DNA from: Chloroflexi bacterium HGW-Chloroflexi-6
GTDB taxonomy: Bacteria > Chloroflexota > Anaerolineae > Anaerolineales > Villigracilaceae
Reading direction: 5' to 3'
Assembly: GCA_002840685.1 (NCBI GenBank)
Contig: PHBU01000008.1
Coordinates: 163,263 to 227,262, forward strand
Length of the DNA stretch: 64,000 nucleotides
Shown here piece by piece: positions 1 to 8,423 of the stretch (the first letter of the stretch is position 1; the number at the start of each line of letters is the position of its first letter). Below the pieces are notes generated by a model. That model was not told the origin of the DNA. It searched no databases and saw nothing but the letters and a program-made list of their open reading frames with translations. The position numbers and the translations under genes are program-made.

Positions 1-1
1 G

Positions 2-109
2 CCGACCTCGTTTGTGATCGACCGCGAAGGCACGGTGCGCCTGACCTGGAGCGGCAAGATCAGCATGGCCGCGCTTGAGAAATATGTGACCCCCTTATTG
101 GCAGAGTAG
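2..109 (+). CDS. C-terminal end of a thioredoxin-fold (TlpA/redoxin-like) protein, partial
   Basis: Only the last 35 codons are inside the window; the reading frame is open from base 2 to the TAG at 107-109. The fragment begins PTSFVIDREGTVRL, the cis-proline and following beta strand typical of TlpA/ResA/redoxin proteins (PT-x-F-x-ID-x-G), and ends with an amphipathic helix before the stop. The catalytic CxxC would lie upstream and cannot be seen, so disulfide reductase and peroxiredoxin-like versions cannot be told apart. It may be cotranscribed with the following OsmC gene, although a strong palindrome lies between them. Confidence 0.7.
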   Translation, partial: PTSFVIDREGTVRLTWSGKISMAALEKYVTPLLAE

Positions 110-117
110 CTCGAACC

Positions 118-152
118 AGGCCTGGCAGGTTTTCTGAAAACCTGCCAGGCCT
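118..152. repeat. Perfect 16-bp inverted repeat between redoxin-like and OsmC genes
   Basis: Two 16-base arms (118-133 and 137-152) are exact reverse complements around a 3-base loop. The core contains ACCTG-N-CAGGT, also found at 8302-8320, 8382-8401 and 23254-23265, so this is probably a dispersed extragenic palindrome that can also act as a terminator. There is no strong T-run after it. Confidence 0.7.
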
Positions 153-174
153 TACTTTACAAGGAGAAAAAATT

Positions 175-633
175 ATGGATGCAAAAGTTACCTGGAAAAA
201 CGGGATGACCTTTACCGGCACGGCGGATACCGGCTTTGAAGTGCCGCTCGGCGCCGACCCGAGCGTGGGTGGCGCCAACGATGGATTCCGCCCGCTGGAG
301 CTGATGGCGGTCTCACTGGCGGGCTGCACGGCCATGGATGTGATCTCGATCGTGCGCAAGAAGAAGCAGGATGTGGCCTCATTCGAGGTCAAAGTCCATG
401 CCGACCAGCAGGGCGAGCACCCGCATGTTTTCACCCAGATCGTCATCGAGTACCATTTTAGCGGAACCAGCATTGACGAAGCGGCAGTGCTACGGGCGAT
501 CGAGCTTTCTTCCACAAAATACTGCCCGGCGCAGTCGATGCTTGGCCAGGTTGTGCCGATGCAGATGAAATATTTCATCCGTGAGGCGGCCAGCGGGGAG
601 TTGGTCAAAGAAGGTTCCTGGCAGCCAGTCTGA
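175..633 (+). CDS. OsmC/Ohr family protein (peroxide-reducing thiol protein)
   Basis: A 152-residue protein, normal length for the OsmC family. The two family cysteines are present: Cys51 in AGCTAMDV and Cys117 in KYCPAQSML. Arg39 in GGANDGFRPLEL fits the conserved arginine of the active site. Family members reduce organic hydroperoxides through this cysteine pair, using lipoyl or other thiol donors, in the cytoplasm. The ATG at 175 follows a clear AAGGAG Shine-Dalgarno sequence. The upstream thioredoxin-fold gene would suit a thiol-redox role. The sequence looks closer to the YhfA/OsmC-like branch than to Ohr, but that split is uncertain. Confidence 0.9.
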   Translation: MDAKVTWKNGMTFTGTADTGFEVPLGADPSVGGANDGFRPLELMAVSLAGCTAMDVISIVRKKKQDVASFEVKVHADQQGEHPHVFTQIVIEYHFSGTSIDEAAVLRAIELSSTKYCPAQSMLGQVVPMQMKYFIREAASGELVKEGSWQPV

Positions 634-662
634 TCGTTTTTTACGTTCAGTGAGCAGTATGC

Positions 663-701
663 AAAAATCAGCGCCCGAATTTATCCGGGCACTGATTTTT
701 G
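663..701. terminator. Bidirectional intrinsic terminator between convergent genes
   Basis: A 15-bp stem with one mismatch (663-677 with 686-700) has A-runs on the left and T-runs on the right, so it can terminate both the OsmC gene (plus) and the LysM/M23 operon (minus). Confidence 0.85.
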
Positions 702-748
702 TATTTGGTGTTCGGGATTTTTCGTAACCCGGGAACAGGATATTGATT

Positions 749-2221
749 TTATTCCCCGGCTTTGATCAAGCTTTTGCCCTCGGCGCTGGTCGATGCGGTG
801 ATCGTGCGCGAGTAGCGAGTCAGCGTTCCCTGGTAGGCCTGTCCGCCGCGCCCGGCCACCCAGCCTTCCAGGTTGAAAGCCAGCGGCCCGTCTGCCAAAA
901 TCCACTCGCCGTTGTATTTGCGCGAAATGTGAACGTGCGTGCCGGTTGACGAGCCGCCCTCGCAGGATGGGTGCCCGATCCGCCCGCCAGCCGGGATGGA
1001 TTGCCCGACCGTGGCCCGTTCAGCGCTGGAAACGTGCAGGTAGAAAATCACCCAGCCGGTCCCCTCCTGCCCGTCGCCGTCCAGATCGAGAACTACGATC
1101 CCCGTCTCAGAGCGGATGACCTGTCCATCGGCGATGGCCACGATCCACTCGTCGGTCAGGTCGCAGCCCGAGACGCCTGCCGGGGCAAAATCTATCGCGG
1201 AGAAGGGTTCGCCCAATCCCCAACCAGTGTGCGGGCCGCCGGTGTAGTTCCAGGATTTGCCGTTCTCGAAGGGCAGGCTAAATTCGGGCTGGCGCAAACT
1301 GCCGGGGATATGTATCGCTACGGTTTGCCAGGGGTCGCCGAACAGGCTGGCGTAGGTTTGGGCCAGGCCGCCCGCCCCGATGATCTGATCGTAGATCGGG
1401 CTGGTGTACATGCGCGAGTAAAAGTATTGCAGTGAGACGCTGGCAGCGTTTTGCCAGGGGTCAGGGCGCAGGATGCGCCCGTCTGGGGCTTCAAATTCGC
1501 GCAGGCTGCCGCGCCGCCAGCCGTAGTATCCGTTGTTGAGTGTGTTTGCGGCCCAGATCAGTTGCAGGTATAGGCTTTTGTAGTTGTTGTTTTCATAACC
1601 AAGAAAGTAATCCGTATTGGGCCTGACCGGGTTGGATAACCCTTGTGATTGGTATTCAAGCATGGCCAGCAGCAGGCGCGGGCTGATGCTGAAGTTTTTG
1701 GCGACCAGGTCGATCGATACGGCAGCGCTGCGGCTGCCTTCGAAACCCGGTTCCACGTACGTTTTCAGCCAGCCTTCATGCTGCTTGATGAATTCGCTGG
1801 TGTTAAACCCGACCTGGGATGGGCCGTTGATAAAAAGCCAATCAGGGATGATCTGGTAGGGCGTGCCCCACAGTGCCTGGTAGTAGATCGGGATCTGCAT
1901 CGGAAAGCCGGGCGGCATGCTGGTGGCATCTTGCGGGATGATCGGGTTGGCCGCGCGGATCTCGGCCTCGGTGGTGTTAAAGTGAGCGGCCAGGGCGGGC
2001 AAAGTGTCGCCGGTTTGGGCGATATATTCAACCAATTCACCAGGCTGGAAGGGGGCGCGCGTTGGGATCGGGGTAAATTCCGCGGCCGGGGTAGGGATAA
2101 GCTCCACCAAAGATGTATCAGGCTGAGGGGTGTCCGCGGCGGGCGCAGAGGCACATCCGCTGAGCAGCAGGCTCAGGGCCAGTAATACGTTCAAGATGGG
2201 CAGAATTCTCGGGTTTTTCAA
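749..2221 (-). CDS. LysM / peptidase M23-like lipoprotein (third of three tandem paralogues)
   Basis: An exported lipoprotein of about 490 residues. The signal peptide ends at a lipobox (LLLSGC) that follows KNPRILPILNVLLALS. I place the start at the TTG at 2221, five bases after the stop of the upstream gene and behind GGGGAG; the longer ATG start at 2296 would overlap that gene and put a non-signal leader in front of the lipobox. A proline/threonine linker is followed by a LysM-like segment (GDTLPALAAHFNTTEAEI), a conserved middle domain containing YGWRRG, and a C-terminal M23-type domain with likely zinc ligands in GGPH, IDFAP and THVHIS. M23 enzymes cut peptidoglycan cross-bridges, so a cell-wall remodelling role at the outer face of the membrane is likely. 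The DLDGDG loop resembles a calcium-binding site. Confidence 0.85.
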   Translation of the reverse strand: MKNPRILPILNVLLALSLLLSGCASAPAADTPQPDTSLVELIPTPAAEFTPIPTRAPFQPGELVEYIAQTGDTLPALAAHFNTTEAEIRAANPIIPQDATSMPPGFPMQIPIYYQALWGTPYQIIPDWLFINGPSQVGFNTSEFIKQHEGWLKTYVEPGFEGSRSAAVSIDLVAKNFSISPRLLLAMLEYQSQGLSNPVRPNTDYFLGYENNNYKSLYLQLIWAANTLNNGYYGWRRGSLREFEAPDGRILRPDPWQNAASVSLQYFYSRMYTSPIYDQIIGAGGLAQTYASLFGDPWQTVAIHIPGSLRQPEFSLPFENGKSWNYTGGPHTGWGLGEPFSAIDFAPAGVSGCDLTDEWIVAIADGQVIRSETGIVVLDLDGDGQEGTGWVIFYLHVSSAERATVGQSIPAGGRIGHPSCEGGSSTGTHVHISRKYNGEWILADGPLAFNLEGWVAGRGGQAYQGTLTRYSRTITASTSAEGKSLIKAGE

Positions 2222-2225
2222 AAGG

Positions 2226-3788
2226 TCACTCCCCGGTATTGCGGGTAACCCTGGTTTCAAATGCGCCGCTGGTGCTGGCATTGATGGTGATACCATCCCG
2301 CACCAGGATGCCTTTATAGGGTCCTTCGCCTTGCCCTGCGACCCAACCGCTCAGGGTGAAGGGCAGCGCGCCTCCGGCCAGGATCCATTCGCCGTTGTAT
2401 TTGCGGGCAAAATGGATGTGGGTTCCGGTCGATGCGCCGCCGGTGCAGGATGGGTGGCCGATCTTGTCTTCTTTTTGCAGATAAGTCCCGACCTTGACTT
2501 TGCTTTCGTCGCCGATGTGCAGGAAGAGCAGCACCCAGCCGGTCTGCTCGTTGCCGTCGCCGTCCAGGTCAAGGATGACCACGCCCGTATCGGTGCGCAC
2601 CACCAGGCCGGGGGCCGGAGCCACCACCCATTTGTCTGATTTGGCACAGCCCTGTTCGATGGCGCCGGGGGCGAAATCGAGCGCTGCCAGCGCGCCCTTG
2701 CGTTCCCAGGCCGAGTGCGGACCGCCTGTGTAAGCCCAGACCTGTCCGGGCTGGAACGGCAGGCTGAGCTCCGGCTGGGTCAGCCCGGGTGGGAAGAGTG
2801 GTTCGATCAAGTTTGCCTGCGGCCAGGGGTCGCCGAACATTTCAGTATACAGGCCAGGGTAGGCTGCCACGGCCTGCGCCCAGGCTTCACGGTTGCGCGT
2901 TTTTGAGAAAAAATACATCAATCCGACAGTGGCCGCATTCAGCGAGGGTGACAGACTGATGCTCGAGCCGTCATCGAAGGTGATCTCTGTCAATTCGCCT
3001 GAGCGCCAGCCGTAGTAGCCAACTGAAAGCTCGCTCACAGCCCAGATCATCTGGCGGTAGAGGCCTTTGTATTGGTTATCCACGTAGCCGAGGGGGTAAT
3101 CATCTTGAGCGAAATTTGTAGGTTTTCCGCGCACCCAGCGGCTTTCCAGTTCGATGATGGTCAGCAAAAGGCGCGGGTGTATCGAGTTGTTGTAGGCGAT
3201 TTGTTCAACGGCCCTACCTCCGCTGGTTGCGCCGTTGCTCATCAGGTATTCAGTGTAGGTTGATAGGTAACCCCCGGCATTGTTGACATATTCGATGGTA
3301 TCAAATCCGATCGCGGAAGGCGAGAGCACAAATTCGCTGTCGGGCAGCATCAGGCCGTTGCTGGTGCGCTCGGCAGGCAGCTGATCTGGAACCAGCAGCA
3401 GTGTGCCGGGGTCGAGCAGCGCCTTGGGGGCGGGCAGGACGACATCTGAGATAACCTGGTCGAGCTGCACATTGGCGCGTTTGGCTATAATTTCAAGGGT
3501 ATCGCCGCTGTGGGCGTATAACAGGAGCATTGGTCCGGCAGTGTTGACGGGTGGCAGGGTCGGCATGGCCGGCGCTTCTGGGATTGGTGTGTCGGAAAGC
3601 GGCAGCACCATCTGTGGGGTGGAGGTTGGTATGGGTGTTGTGGTTGAGACCAGGGCATAGCTGACGCGGGTGGGTGTGGCCGTGCCGGGCGGGGTAGGCG
3701 TGGCAACATTTCCCCACAGGCTGCTGCCAGGGGCGGCGCAGGATGTTGTAAAAAGAATCAGAAATACAAGTTGAGCAAGTTTTCTCAT
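2226..3788 (-). CDS. LysM / peptidase M23-like lipoprotein (second of three tandem paralogues)
   Basis: A 520-residue lipoprotein paralogous to both neighbours. The signal MRKLAQLVFLILFTTSC ends in a lipobox. A low-complexity Pro/Thr stalk leads to a LysM-like motif (SGDTLEIIAKRANVQLDQV), the middle domain (PRLLLTIIELESRW, YYGWRSGEL) and a C-terminal M23-type domain with GGPHSAW, LDFAPG and THIHFAR as probable metal ligands, plus the same DLDGDG loop. Its ATG overlaps the stop of the upstream paralogue by four bases (3785-3788), which implies translational coupling. Predicted role: peptidoglycan hydrolase or wall-binding protein. The substrate cannot be deduced. Confidence 0.85.
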   Translation of the reverse strand: MRKLAQLVFLILFTTSCAAPGSSLWGNVATPTPPGTATPTRVSYALVSTTTPIPTSTPQMVLPLSDTPIPEAPAMPTLPPVNTAGPMLLLYAHSGDTLEIIAKRANVQLDQVISDVVLPAPKALLDPGTLLLVPDQLPAERTSNGLMLPDSEFVLSPSAIGFDTIEYVNNAGGYLSTYTEYLMSNGATSGGRAVEQIAYNNSIHPRLLLTIIELESRWVRGKPTNFAQDDYPLGYVDNQYKGLYRQMIWAVSELSVGYYGWRSGELTEITFDDGSSISLSPSLNAATVGLMYFFSKTRNREAWAQAVAAYPGLYTEMFGDPWPQANLIEPLFPPGLTQPELSLPFQPGQVWAYTGGPHSAWERKGALAALDFAPGAIEQGCAKSDKWVVAPAPGLVVRTDTGVVILDLDGDGNEQTGWVLLFLHIGDESKVKVGTYLQKEDKIGHPSCTGGASTGTHIHFARKYNGEWILAGGALPFTLSGWVAGQGEGPYKGILVRDGITINASTSGAFETRVTRNTGE

Positions 3789-5395
3789 GGGCGCTGGATC
3801 TGGTTGATCGGTCCGACTGTTTCCCAGGCTTCAAGGTTGACACCGTTGCGGCTGAGCCAGCCATTGTATTCGATACCATCGCCGCTGGCCGACCAGCCGT
3901 CCATCACAAAACTCAGGTTGGGGGCATCGGCGGCGATCCACATGCCGTTGTAGCGGCGGGCGATGTGCAGGTGGTTGGCATTGGAAAAACCGCCTTCGCA
4001 GGAGGAGTGTCCGATACGTTCCCCGGCGCGCAGGTATTGCCCAACCCGAACCCGTTCGCGGCTTTCGATGTGCATGTACAGGATCGTCCAGCCGGTCTGT
4101 TCGAGTCCGTCGCCGTCCAGGTCCTGCACGACGGCCCCATTTTCAGACCGGACGATTTTACCATCCGCGATGGCGGTCACCCAGGCTTCGGTCTGGGCGC
4201 AACCCATCGGTTCGCCGGGCGGTGCAAAGTCGATCGCAGCCCAGGCAGAGCCGCTATCCCAACCGCCGTGCGGGCCGCCGGTATAAGACCAGACATCCCC
4301 CGCTTCGAAAGGCAGGACGAAAGTGGGCTGACTTAAATTCTCCGGGATGAGCGGCTCGATGGCCCAATCGAAGGGGTATCCGAACATTTTGCTGTAGGTG
4401 GCATACAGGCCGTTTGGCCCGCTGTCAATTGGCCAGGAAGCCTGATCGTCGAGATTGGCGAACAGGTTTTGAACGCCAGCCGTTCCGGCGTTGATCCCGG
4501 GCTGTGTCATGATCAATGTTCCATCGACCAACTGCCAGGAAGTGATTTTTCCTTCACGCCAACCATAGAACCCCCGGTTGAGTTTATCGGCCGTCCAGGC
4601 CAGTTGGCGGTACAGGCCGACCCGCGTATTGTCGATATAACCGATCGGCGTTTCGAGCGTGGAAGGGGCCGGGTTGGGGTTGGTCACCCACTGGCTGCGA
4701 TATTCGAGCACGGCCAACAGCAGGCGTGGGTTGACCGAGTAATTTTGTGCGATCAGGCGCACAATTTCGGCCCCGGTCAGGGTTACACCGTCAACATCCT
4801 GGCTGTAATAGGCCAGGTAACCGCCCTGTTGGCGCACAAAGGCTTCGATGTTGAGCAGGCTGCCCAGCGGGGAATAGACCAGTTCAGAATCGGGGATGAT
4901 CTTGAAATAATCAGACGAGCTTGTCACGGCGTTCAGGGTATTGGGTGTGGCTTGCGCCGCAGCTTGTTCGGGGCTGATGGGAATGATCAGCACATCGCCC
5001 GGATAAATGATCGCGTAAAGCGGATCGAGGTTGTTCGCGGCAGCCAACTCCTCAACGGTGATCCCGTAACTTTCGGCGATCTGACCCGGGAAGTCGCCGC
5101 TTTGGACGGTGTAGGTGACCGGGCCCGGGGTGGCTGTGCCCAGGCTGGAAAGTTCCACCGCCGAGAGGGGCGTAAAGGTTGGCAGGATGAGCTTTACATC
5201 CGGTGTGGGGCTGGCGATGGGTGTGCCCGCCGCACGGGTTGGCGGCAGGAAGGTTTGCACCGGGGCCAGGGTCGGCAGGGCAACATTGGCCGGAGCCAGC
5301 GGTGTTAAAGCTGTTTCCACGGGCGCGGCTCGGGTGCAAGCCGCCAGCAGGAATACGATCATGATCATTGCCAGGGAGTTTTTTTGTGCGCGCAT
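3785..5395 (-). CDS. LysM / peptidase M23-like lipoprotein (first of three tandem paralogues)
   Basis: A 536-residue protein, first gene of the three-gene minus-strand operon. The signal sequence carries a lipobox, MIMIVFLLAAC. This copy has the clearest LysM repeat: YTVQSGDFPGQIAESYGI, then NNLDPLYAIIYPGDVLIIP. The middle domain (PRLLLAVLEYRSQW, FYGWREG) is followed by the M23-type module with GGPHGGWD, IDFAPP and NHLHIARR. The last motif has NHLH where the paralogues have THVH or THIH, and the HxH pattern is kept. It is likely a membrane-anchored, peptidoglycan-directed endopeptidase. It is transcribed divergently from the esterase gene that starts at 5531. Confidence 0.85.
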   Translation of the reverse strand: MRAQKNSLAMIMIVFLLAACTRAAPVETALTPLAPANVALPTLAPVQTFLPPTRAAGTPIASPTPDVKLILPTFTPLSAVELSSLGTATPGPVTYTVQSGDFPGQIAESYGITVEELAAANNLDPLYAIIYPGDVLIIPISPEQAAAQATPNTLNAVTSSSDYFKIIPDSELVYSPLGSLLNIEAFVRQQGGYLAYYSQDVDGVTLTGAEIVRLIAQNYSVNPRLLLAVLEYRSQWVTNPNPAPSTLETPIGYIDNTRVGLYRQLAWTADKLNRGFYGWREGKITSWQLVDGTLIMTQPGINAGTAGVQNLFANLDDQASWPIDSGPNGLYATYSKMFGYPFDWAIEPLIPENLSQPTFVLPFEAGDVWSYTGGPHGGWDSGSAWAAIDFAPPGEPMGCAQTEAWVTAIADGKIVRSENGAVVQDLDGDGLEQTGWTILYMHIESRERVRVGQYLRAGERIGHSSCEGGFSNANHLHIARRYNGMWIAADAPNLSFVMDGWSASGDGIEYNGWLSRNGVNLEAWETVGPINQIQRP

Positions 5396-5462
5396 GGAAT
5401 GATTTTACCAAAGGACTCTGACCTGCTCCGTCTCAACATCCTTGCTTTTGTAATGTTGCTGC

Positions 5463-5490
5463 TTGAATCTCGAATAACATCCGCTAAAAT
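5463..5490 (+). promoter_or_regulatory. Candidate sigma-70-type promoter for the esterase gene
   Basis: TTGAAT (5463-5468) and TAAAAT (5485-5490) are separated by 16 bases and lie 40 bases upstream of the ATG at 5531. Seen by eye only. Confidence 0.5.
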
Positions 5491-5530
5491 GAATTCAAGT
5501 TCGATCGGTATTTTTTATTTAGGAGGAAAG

Positions 5531-7405
5531 ATGAAAAAACGAGCCTGTTCATTATTGTTAATGCTGCTGGTTCTGTCCCTTGGGTTGCCTGCCCCTGTTT
5601 ATGGCCAGCCCGGGAATGCCCGGATCAGCCTGTTGGGCGCTGACGACCAGCCCCTTTCACAGTTGGTGGATGGGAATACTGTTCGGCTGCGGATCGAATT
5701 GCCCTCGCCGGCAACTGCTGAAACCCGGGTGGATTTTCTCGTTTCAGGGATCGTGCTTCCCGTTGCCGGTTGCGCCGTTAAATCGGGCCAATCCACCTGT
5801 GAATCTGAAGCGCTCGTCAGCCTGGGTTGGTACTGGGCTGCGGACGGCGGCGCGCAGCCTGAGCGTTTGATTTCCGCCCTCGTTAACGGGACACAGGCTG
5901 AGGGCAGCCTGACCGTCAGGGTCATCCCGCGCCCGGTGGTCATGGTGCACGGTTTCAACGCAGATTTCCACACCTGGGATGCTTATCTTGGCCCGCAGGG
6001 CTACCTGATGGAATTGGGCCTGCGCGGCTTTGCGGTGGGCGATGGGCAGGTGAGCGGGGTCATGAAAACAGGCAGCCTGGGGGACCCCTTTACCCGAACC
6101 AACAGCATTGCCCAAAATGCGGAGATATTATCTGAATACATCGATCATGTTCAGGAAGCCACCGGAGCGGAACAGGTTGATTTGCTGGTGCACAGCATGG
6201 GGGGCATGATCTCGCGCTATTACCTTGACCGGCTGATGAGCGAAGATGATGTTGCCCAATTGATCATCCTCGGCACACCGATGGCGGGGTCATCTTGCGC
6301 TGCACTGCCCGCCGCGCTGGGCATGATGCTGCCCGCCACCCTCGAAATTCAGCCGGGATACATGGTCGGGGTTTTCAACCAGCAAATTGTCCGGCGACGG
6401 GGTGTGCCGTTCCACGCCCTGGCCGGGACGAAGTTGCTCGATGCGGTTCAGTCCCCCTGTACTCCGGTTCCGTCTGATGTGGTCGTGACGATTGACAGCG
6501 TCAGGGCCATCCCCATGCCGGTGGATGAGATTGCCCTGCTGCATACAGAATTGAACACTTCACGCGATGTGTTCGATCAGTTTGTTTCGCCTTTGCTGAA
6601 AACCCCGGCAGGGACATTTGAAGCCCCTGCAGACCCGCCGGCCGGGTCGAATGCGCCTGCTTCCAACCAGTTTTCGCAGGTGTTTACCGGTCATGTCAAT
6701 CCTGGCGAAACCCGCGAGCTGGTCATCCCGATCGACGCCAATGTGACGGTGGCCAACTTCGCGTTGTTCGATAGCTCTCGCACACTGGCGATTGTTGTCA
6801 CCGGCGCAAGCGGCAACCAGATCGCGCTCGACCCGCTCAAAAATGGCCTGGTGCGTATCGATGACCCCTCCACGATGGTTTACCTGGGCTACGGGTTTAA
6901 ACAGCCCAAACCCGGTCAGTGGACCGTGACCCTGCAAACCACAGCCTCCACCCCGCCTGGCGGCGCAGATTTTGCCCTGGCGGCCCAGTTCAATGGCGGG
7001 GCGCAGTTGCAAGCCAGCCAGGATAAAACCATCCCGAGCCAGGGGGAATCGGTCAACGTTCGCGCTGCGCTCTCCGCGGCGGGCGCACCCGTTCCCTTGC
7101 AAACCGCCCGGGCGATTTTACGCCATCCAGACGGAAGCGCCGAACCATTGGAGATGAAGATCGAGGGCGGCGAAGCGCTGTTAACCGTCAGACCATTTTT
7201 GAGCGGTATTTACGGCCTCGAAATTGACGTGACGGCTCAATCGGCAGATGGCTTTGTGATCGACCGCGCCGCTTTCTTAACCTTTGAAGTTCAGCCGTCT
7301 GTCTTGCAAACCCGCCTCGTTCTGGTTGTGGTGATCTGTGGGTTGGCGCTGGCGGTTGCCTTGTTGTTCTTGCTGGTTGCGTTCCTCCGCCGCAAGAAAG
7401 CATAG
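5531..7405 (+). CDS. Secreted, membrane-anchored lipase/esterase-like alpha/beta hydrolase
   Basis: A 624-residue protein. The start is the ATG at 5531, directly behind AGGAGGAAAG; the open frame extends upstream to 5384 but has no signal there. Residues 1-25 form a signal peptide. A beta-rich N-terminal segment precedes a PGAP1/lipase-type alpha/beta hydrolase core with VVMVHGFNADFHTWD (oxyanion side, about residues 136-150) and the nucleophile elbow LLVHSMGGM with Ser222. After the catalytic part comes a beta-sandwich region (about residues 380-590), then a C-terminal membrane helix and the positive tail RRKKA. It is therefore anchored with the enzyme outside the cell. The substrate is unknown; lipids or esters are plausible. 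Confidence 0.8.
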   Translation: MKKRACSLLLMLLVLSLGLPAPVYGQPGNARISLLGADDQPLSQLVDGNTVRLRIELPSPATAETRVDFLVSGIVLPVAGCAVKSGQSTCESEALVSLGWYWAADGGAQPERLISALVNGTQAEGSLTVRVIPRPVVMVHGFNADFHTWDAYLGPQGYLMELGLRGFAVGDGQVSGVMKTGSLGDPFTRTNSIAQNAEILSEYIDHVQEATGAEQVDLLVHSMGGMISRYYLDRLMSEDDVAQLIILGTPMAGSSCAALPAALGMMLPATLEIQPGYMVGVFNQQIVRRRGVPFHALAGTKLLDAVQSPCTPVPSDVVVTIDSVRAIPMPVDEIALLHTELNTSRDVFDQFVSPLLKTPAGTFEAPADPPAGSNAPASNQFSQVFTGHVNPGETRELVIPIDANVTVANFALFDSSRTLAIVVTGASGNQIALDPLKNGLVRIDDPSTMVYLGYGFKQPKPGQWTVTLQTTASTPPGGADFALAAQFNGGAQLQASQDKTIPSQGESVNVRAALSAAGAPVPLQTARAILRHPDGSAEPLEMKIEGGEALLTVRPFLSGIYGLEIDVTAQSADGFVIDRAAFLTFEVQPSVLQTRLVLVVVICGLALAVALLFLLVAFLRRKKA

Positions 7406-7428
7406 GGCTTCGCGGGTTTGTTTCCCTC

Positions 7429-7457
7429 TTGAATTAACCTGCGATACCAGATACAAT
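7429..7457 (+). promoter_or_regulatory. Promoter of the thiamine operon
   Basis: TTGAAT (7429-7434), a 17-base spacer and TACAAT (7452-7457) lie just upstream of the TPP riboswitch, placing the transcription start near 7464. Confidence 0.65.
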
Positions 7458-7470
7458 CCAATTAACAATT

Positions 7471-7558
7471 GAACGGGGAGCCTGCTCGACAGGCTGAGAG
7501 GAGCGTAATCCGCTCGACCCGCAGAACCTGATCCGGTTAGTACCGGCGGAGGGATGCC
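7471..7558 (+). promoter_or_regulatory. TPP riboswitch (THI element)
   Basis: The conserved THI-box pieces are present in order: the GGGAGCC and GGCTGAGAGG arm (7476-7502), CGACCC (7515-7520), GAACCTGATCCGGTTAGTAC (7524-7543) and the closing CGGAGGGA (7547-7554). It lies between a promoter and an intrinsic terminator, upstream of thiamine genes. It therefore most likely switches off transcription of thiN-thiBPQ when thiamine pyrophosphate is bound. Confidence 0.95.
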
Positions 7559-7570
7559 TTCTTTGCTTAC

Positions 7571-7605
7571 AACATCCTCCCTCCACCGGGAGGATGTTTT
7601 TGTTT
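7571..7605 (+). terminator. Riboswitch-controlled intrinsic terminator
   Basis: An 11-bp stem (AACATCCTCCC with GGGAGGATGTT) is followed by a T-rich run. It starts about 13 bases after the riboswitch aptamer, the classic expression-platform arrangement. Confidence 0.9.
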
Positions 7606-7613
7606 CATGTTGT

Positions 7614-7641
7614 GGAGTGCAAAACCTTCTGATTTTGCGCC
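7614..7641 (+). repeat. Dispersed palindromic element, copy 1 (leader of thiN)
   Basis: It begins GGAGTGCAAAA and ends TTTTGCGCC, a near-perfect stem with a 4-base loop. It matches copies at 23208-23235 and inside thiQ at 11572-11597. It lies between the terminator and the thiN start codon. Confidence 0.6.
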
Positions 7642-7654
7642 AAGGATTGTGATC

Positions 7655-8293
7655 ATGCCTCGTGCCATTCTTTTCGCCAACGGCGACCCGCCCGACCCGG
7701 GCTTTGCCCGCCAACTCATTCAACCTGCTGATATTTTGATCGCCGCGGATGCTGGCGCGCGCCACGCCGCCAGCCTGGGTTTAACCCCATCCGTCATCAT
7801 TGGTGATTTTGATTCAATTTCTGCCGAGGAACTAGATCACTTCGCCAGCGCAGGCGCGCGTCTGGAACGCCACCCGCCCGCCAAGGATGAAACCGACCTG
7901 GAACTGGCGCTTGAATATGCTCTGCAAGCCGGCTGCAGCCCGATCCTTATTCTGGGAGCGTATGGCGGACGCCTCGACCAGTCTCTTGGTATCTTCAGCC
8001 TGCTCTCCGACCCGGTCTGCATCGCTGCCGATGTCCGCGCTGACGATGGCCAGACCGAGGCTTTTTTCATCAGCCAGCAGGCCGAAATCGGTGGCGCTCC
8101 CGGCGACATCGTTTCCCTGATCGCCTGGGGACAGCCTGCCGAAGGCGTTGCCACCCAAAACCTGGAGTACCCGCTCAAGGCTGAAACCCTGTCCCCATAC
8201 CGCACGCGTGGCATCAGCAATGTCATGACCGCAGAAAAAGCCAGCGTTTCATTAACCAGCGGTTTGTTGCTTTGCATTCACACCCGGAACTAA
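7655..8293 (+). CDS. thiN: Thiamine pyrophosphokinase
   Basis: A 212-residue enzyme transferring pyrophosphate from ATP to thiamine to give TPP (EC 2.7.6.2). The family motifs are all visible: AADAGARHA (about residue 31), GDFDS (50-54), DETDLELAL (78-86) and GGRLDQSLG (104-112). The start at 7655 follows AAGGA at the usual spacing; the upstream open frame to 7607 runs into the repeat and terminator. It is the first gene of a TPP-riboswitch operon with a thiamine transporter, so the cell takes up thiamine and phosphorylates it. No de novo thiamine synthesis gene is seen here. Confidence 0.93.
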   Translation: MPRAILFANGDPPDPGFARQLIQPADILIAADAGARHAASLGLTPSVIIGDFDSISAEELDHFASAGARLERHPPAKDETDLELALEYALQAGCSPILILGAYGGRLDQSLGIFSLLSDPVCIAADVRADDGQTEAFFISQQAEIGGAPGDIVSLIAWGQPAEGVATQNLEYPLKAETLSPYRTRGISNVMTAEKASVSLTSGLLLCIHTRN

Positions 8294-8301
8294 CTTCAAC
8301 A

Positions 8302-8401
8302 AAAACCTGACAGGTTTCATGAGACGCCTTGTCCCTCAGTGTGCCTTGCGCCGGTAACTTTTTGACCGTCTTGAATCACTTGAAAACCTGTCAGGTTTCA
8401 T
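8302..8401. repeat. Two direct copies of a short palindromic repeat flanking about 60 bp
   Basis: Bases 8302-8320 and 8382-8401 are nearly the same 18-20 base unit, an AACCTG-N-CAGGTT palindrome followed by TCAT. They lie in the thiN-thiB intergenic space. The same core occurs at 118-152 and 23254-23265. Confidence 0.65.
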
Positions 8402-8423
8402 CTAATCACCAGGAGACCAACCC

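Noticed and set aside
5384..5530. Upstream extension of the esterase gene to 5384
   Set aside because: The ATG at 5531 has an excellent ribosome site and begins a signal peptide; the extension overlaps the promoter region.
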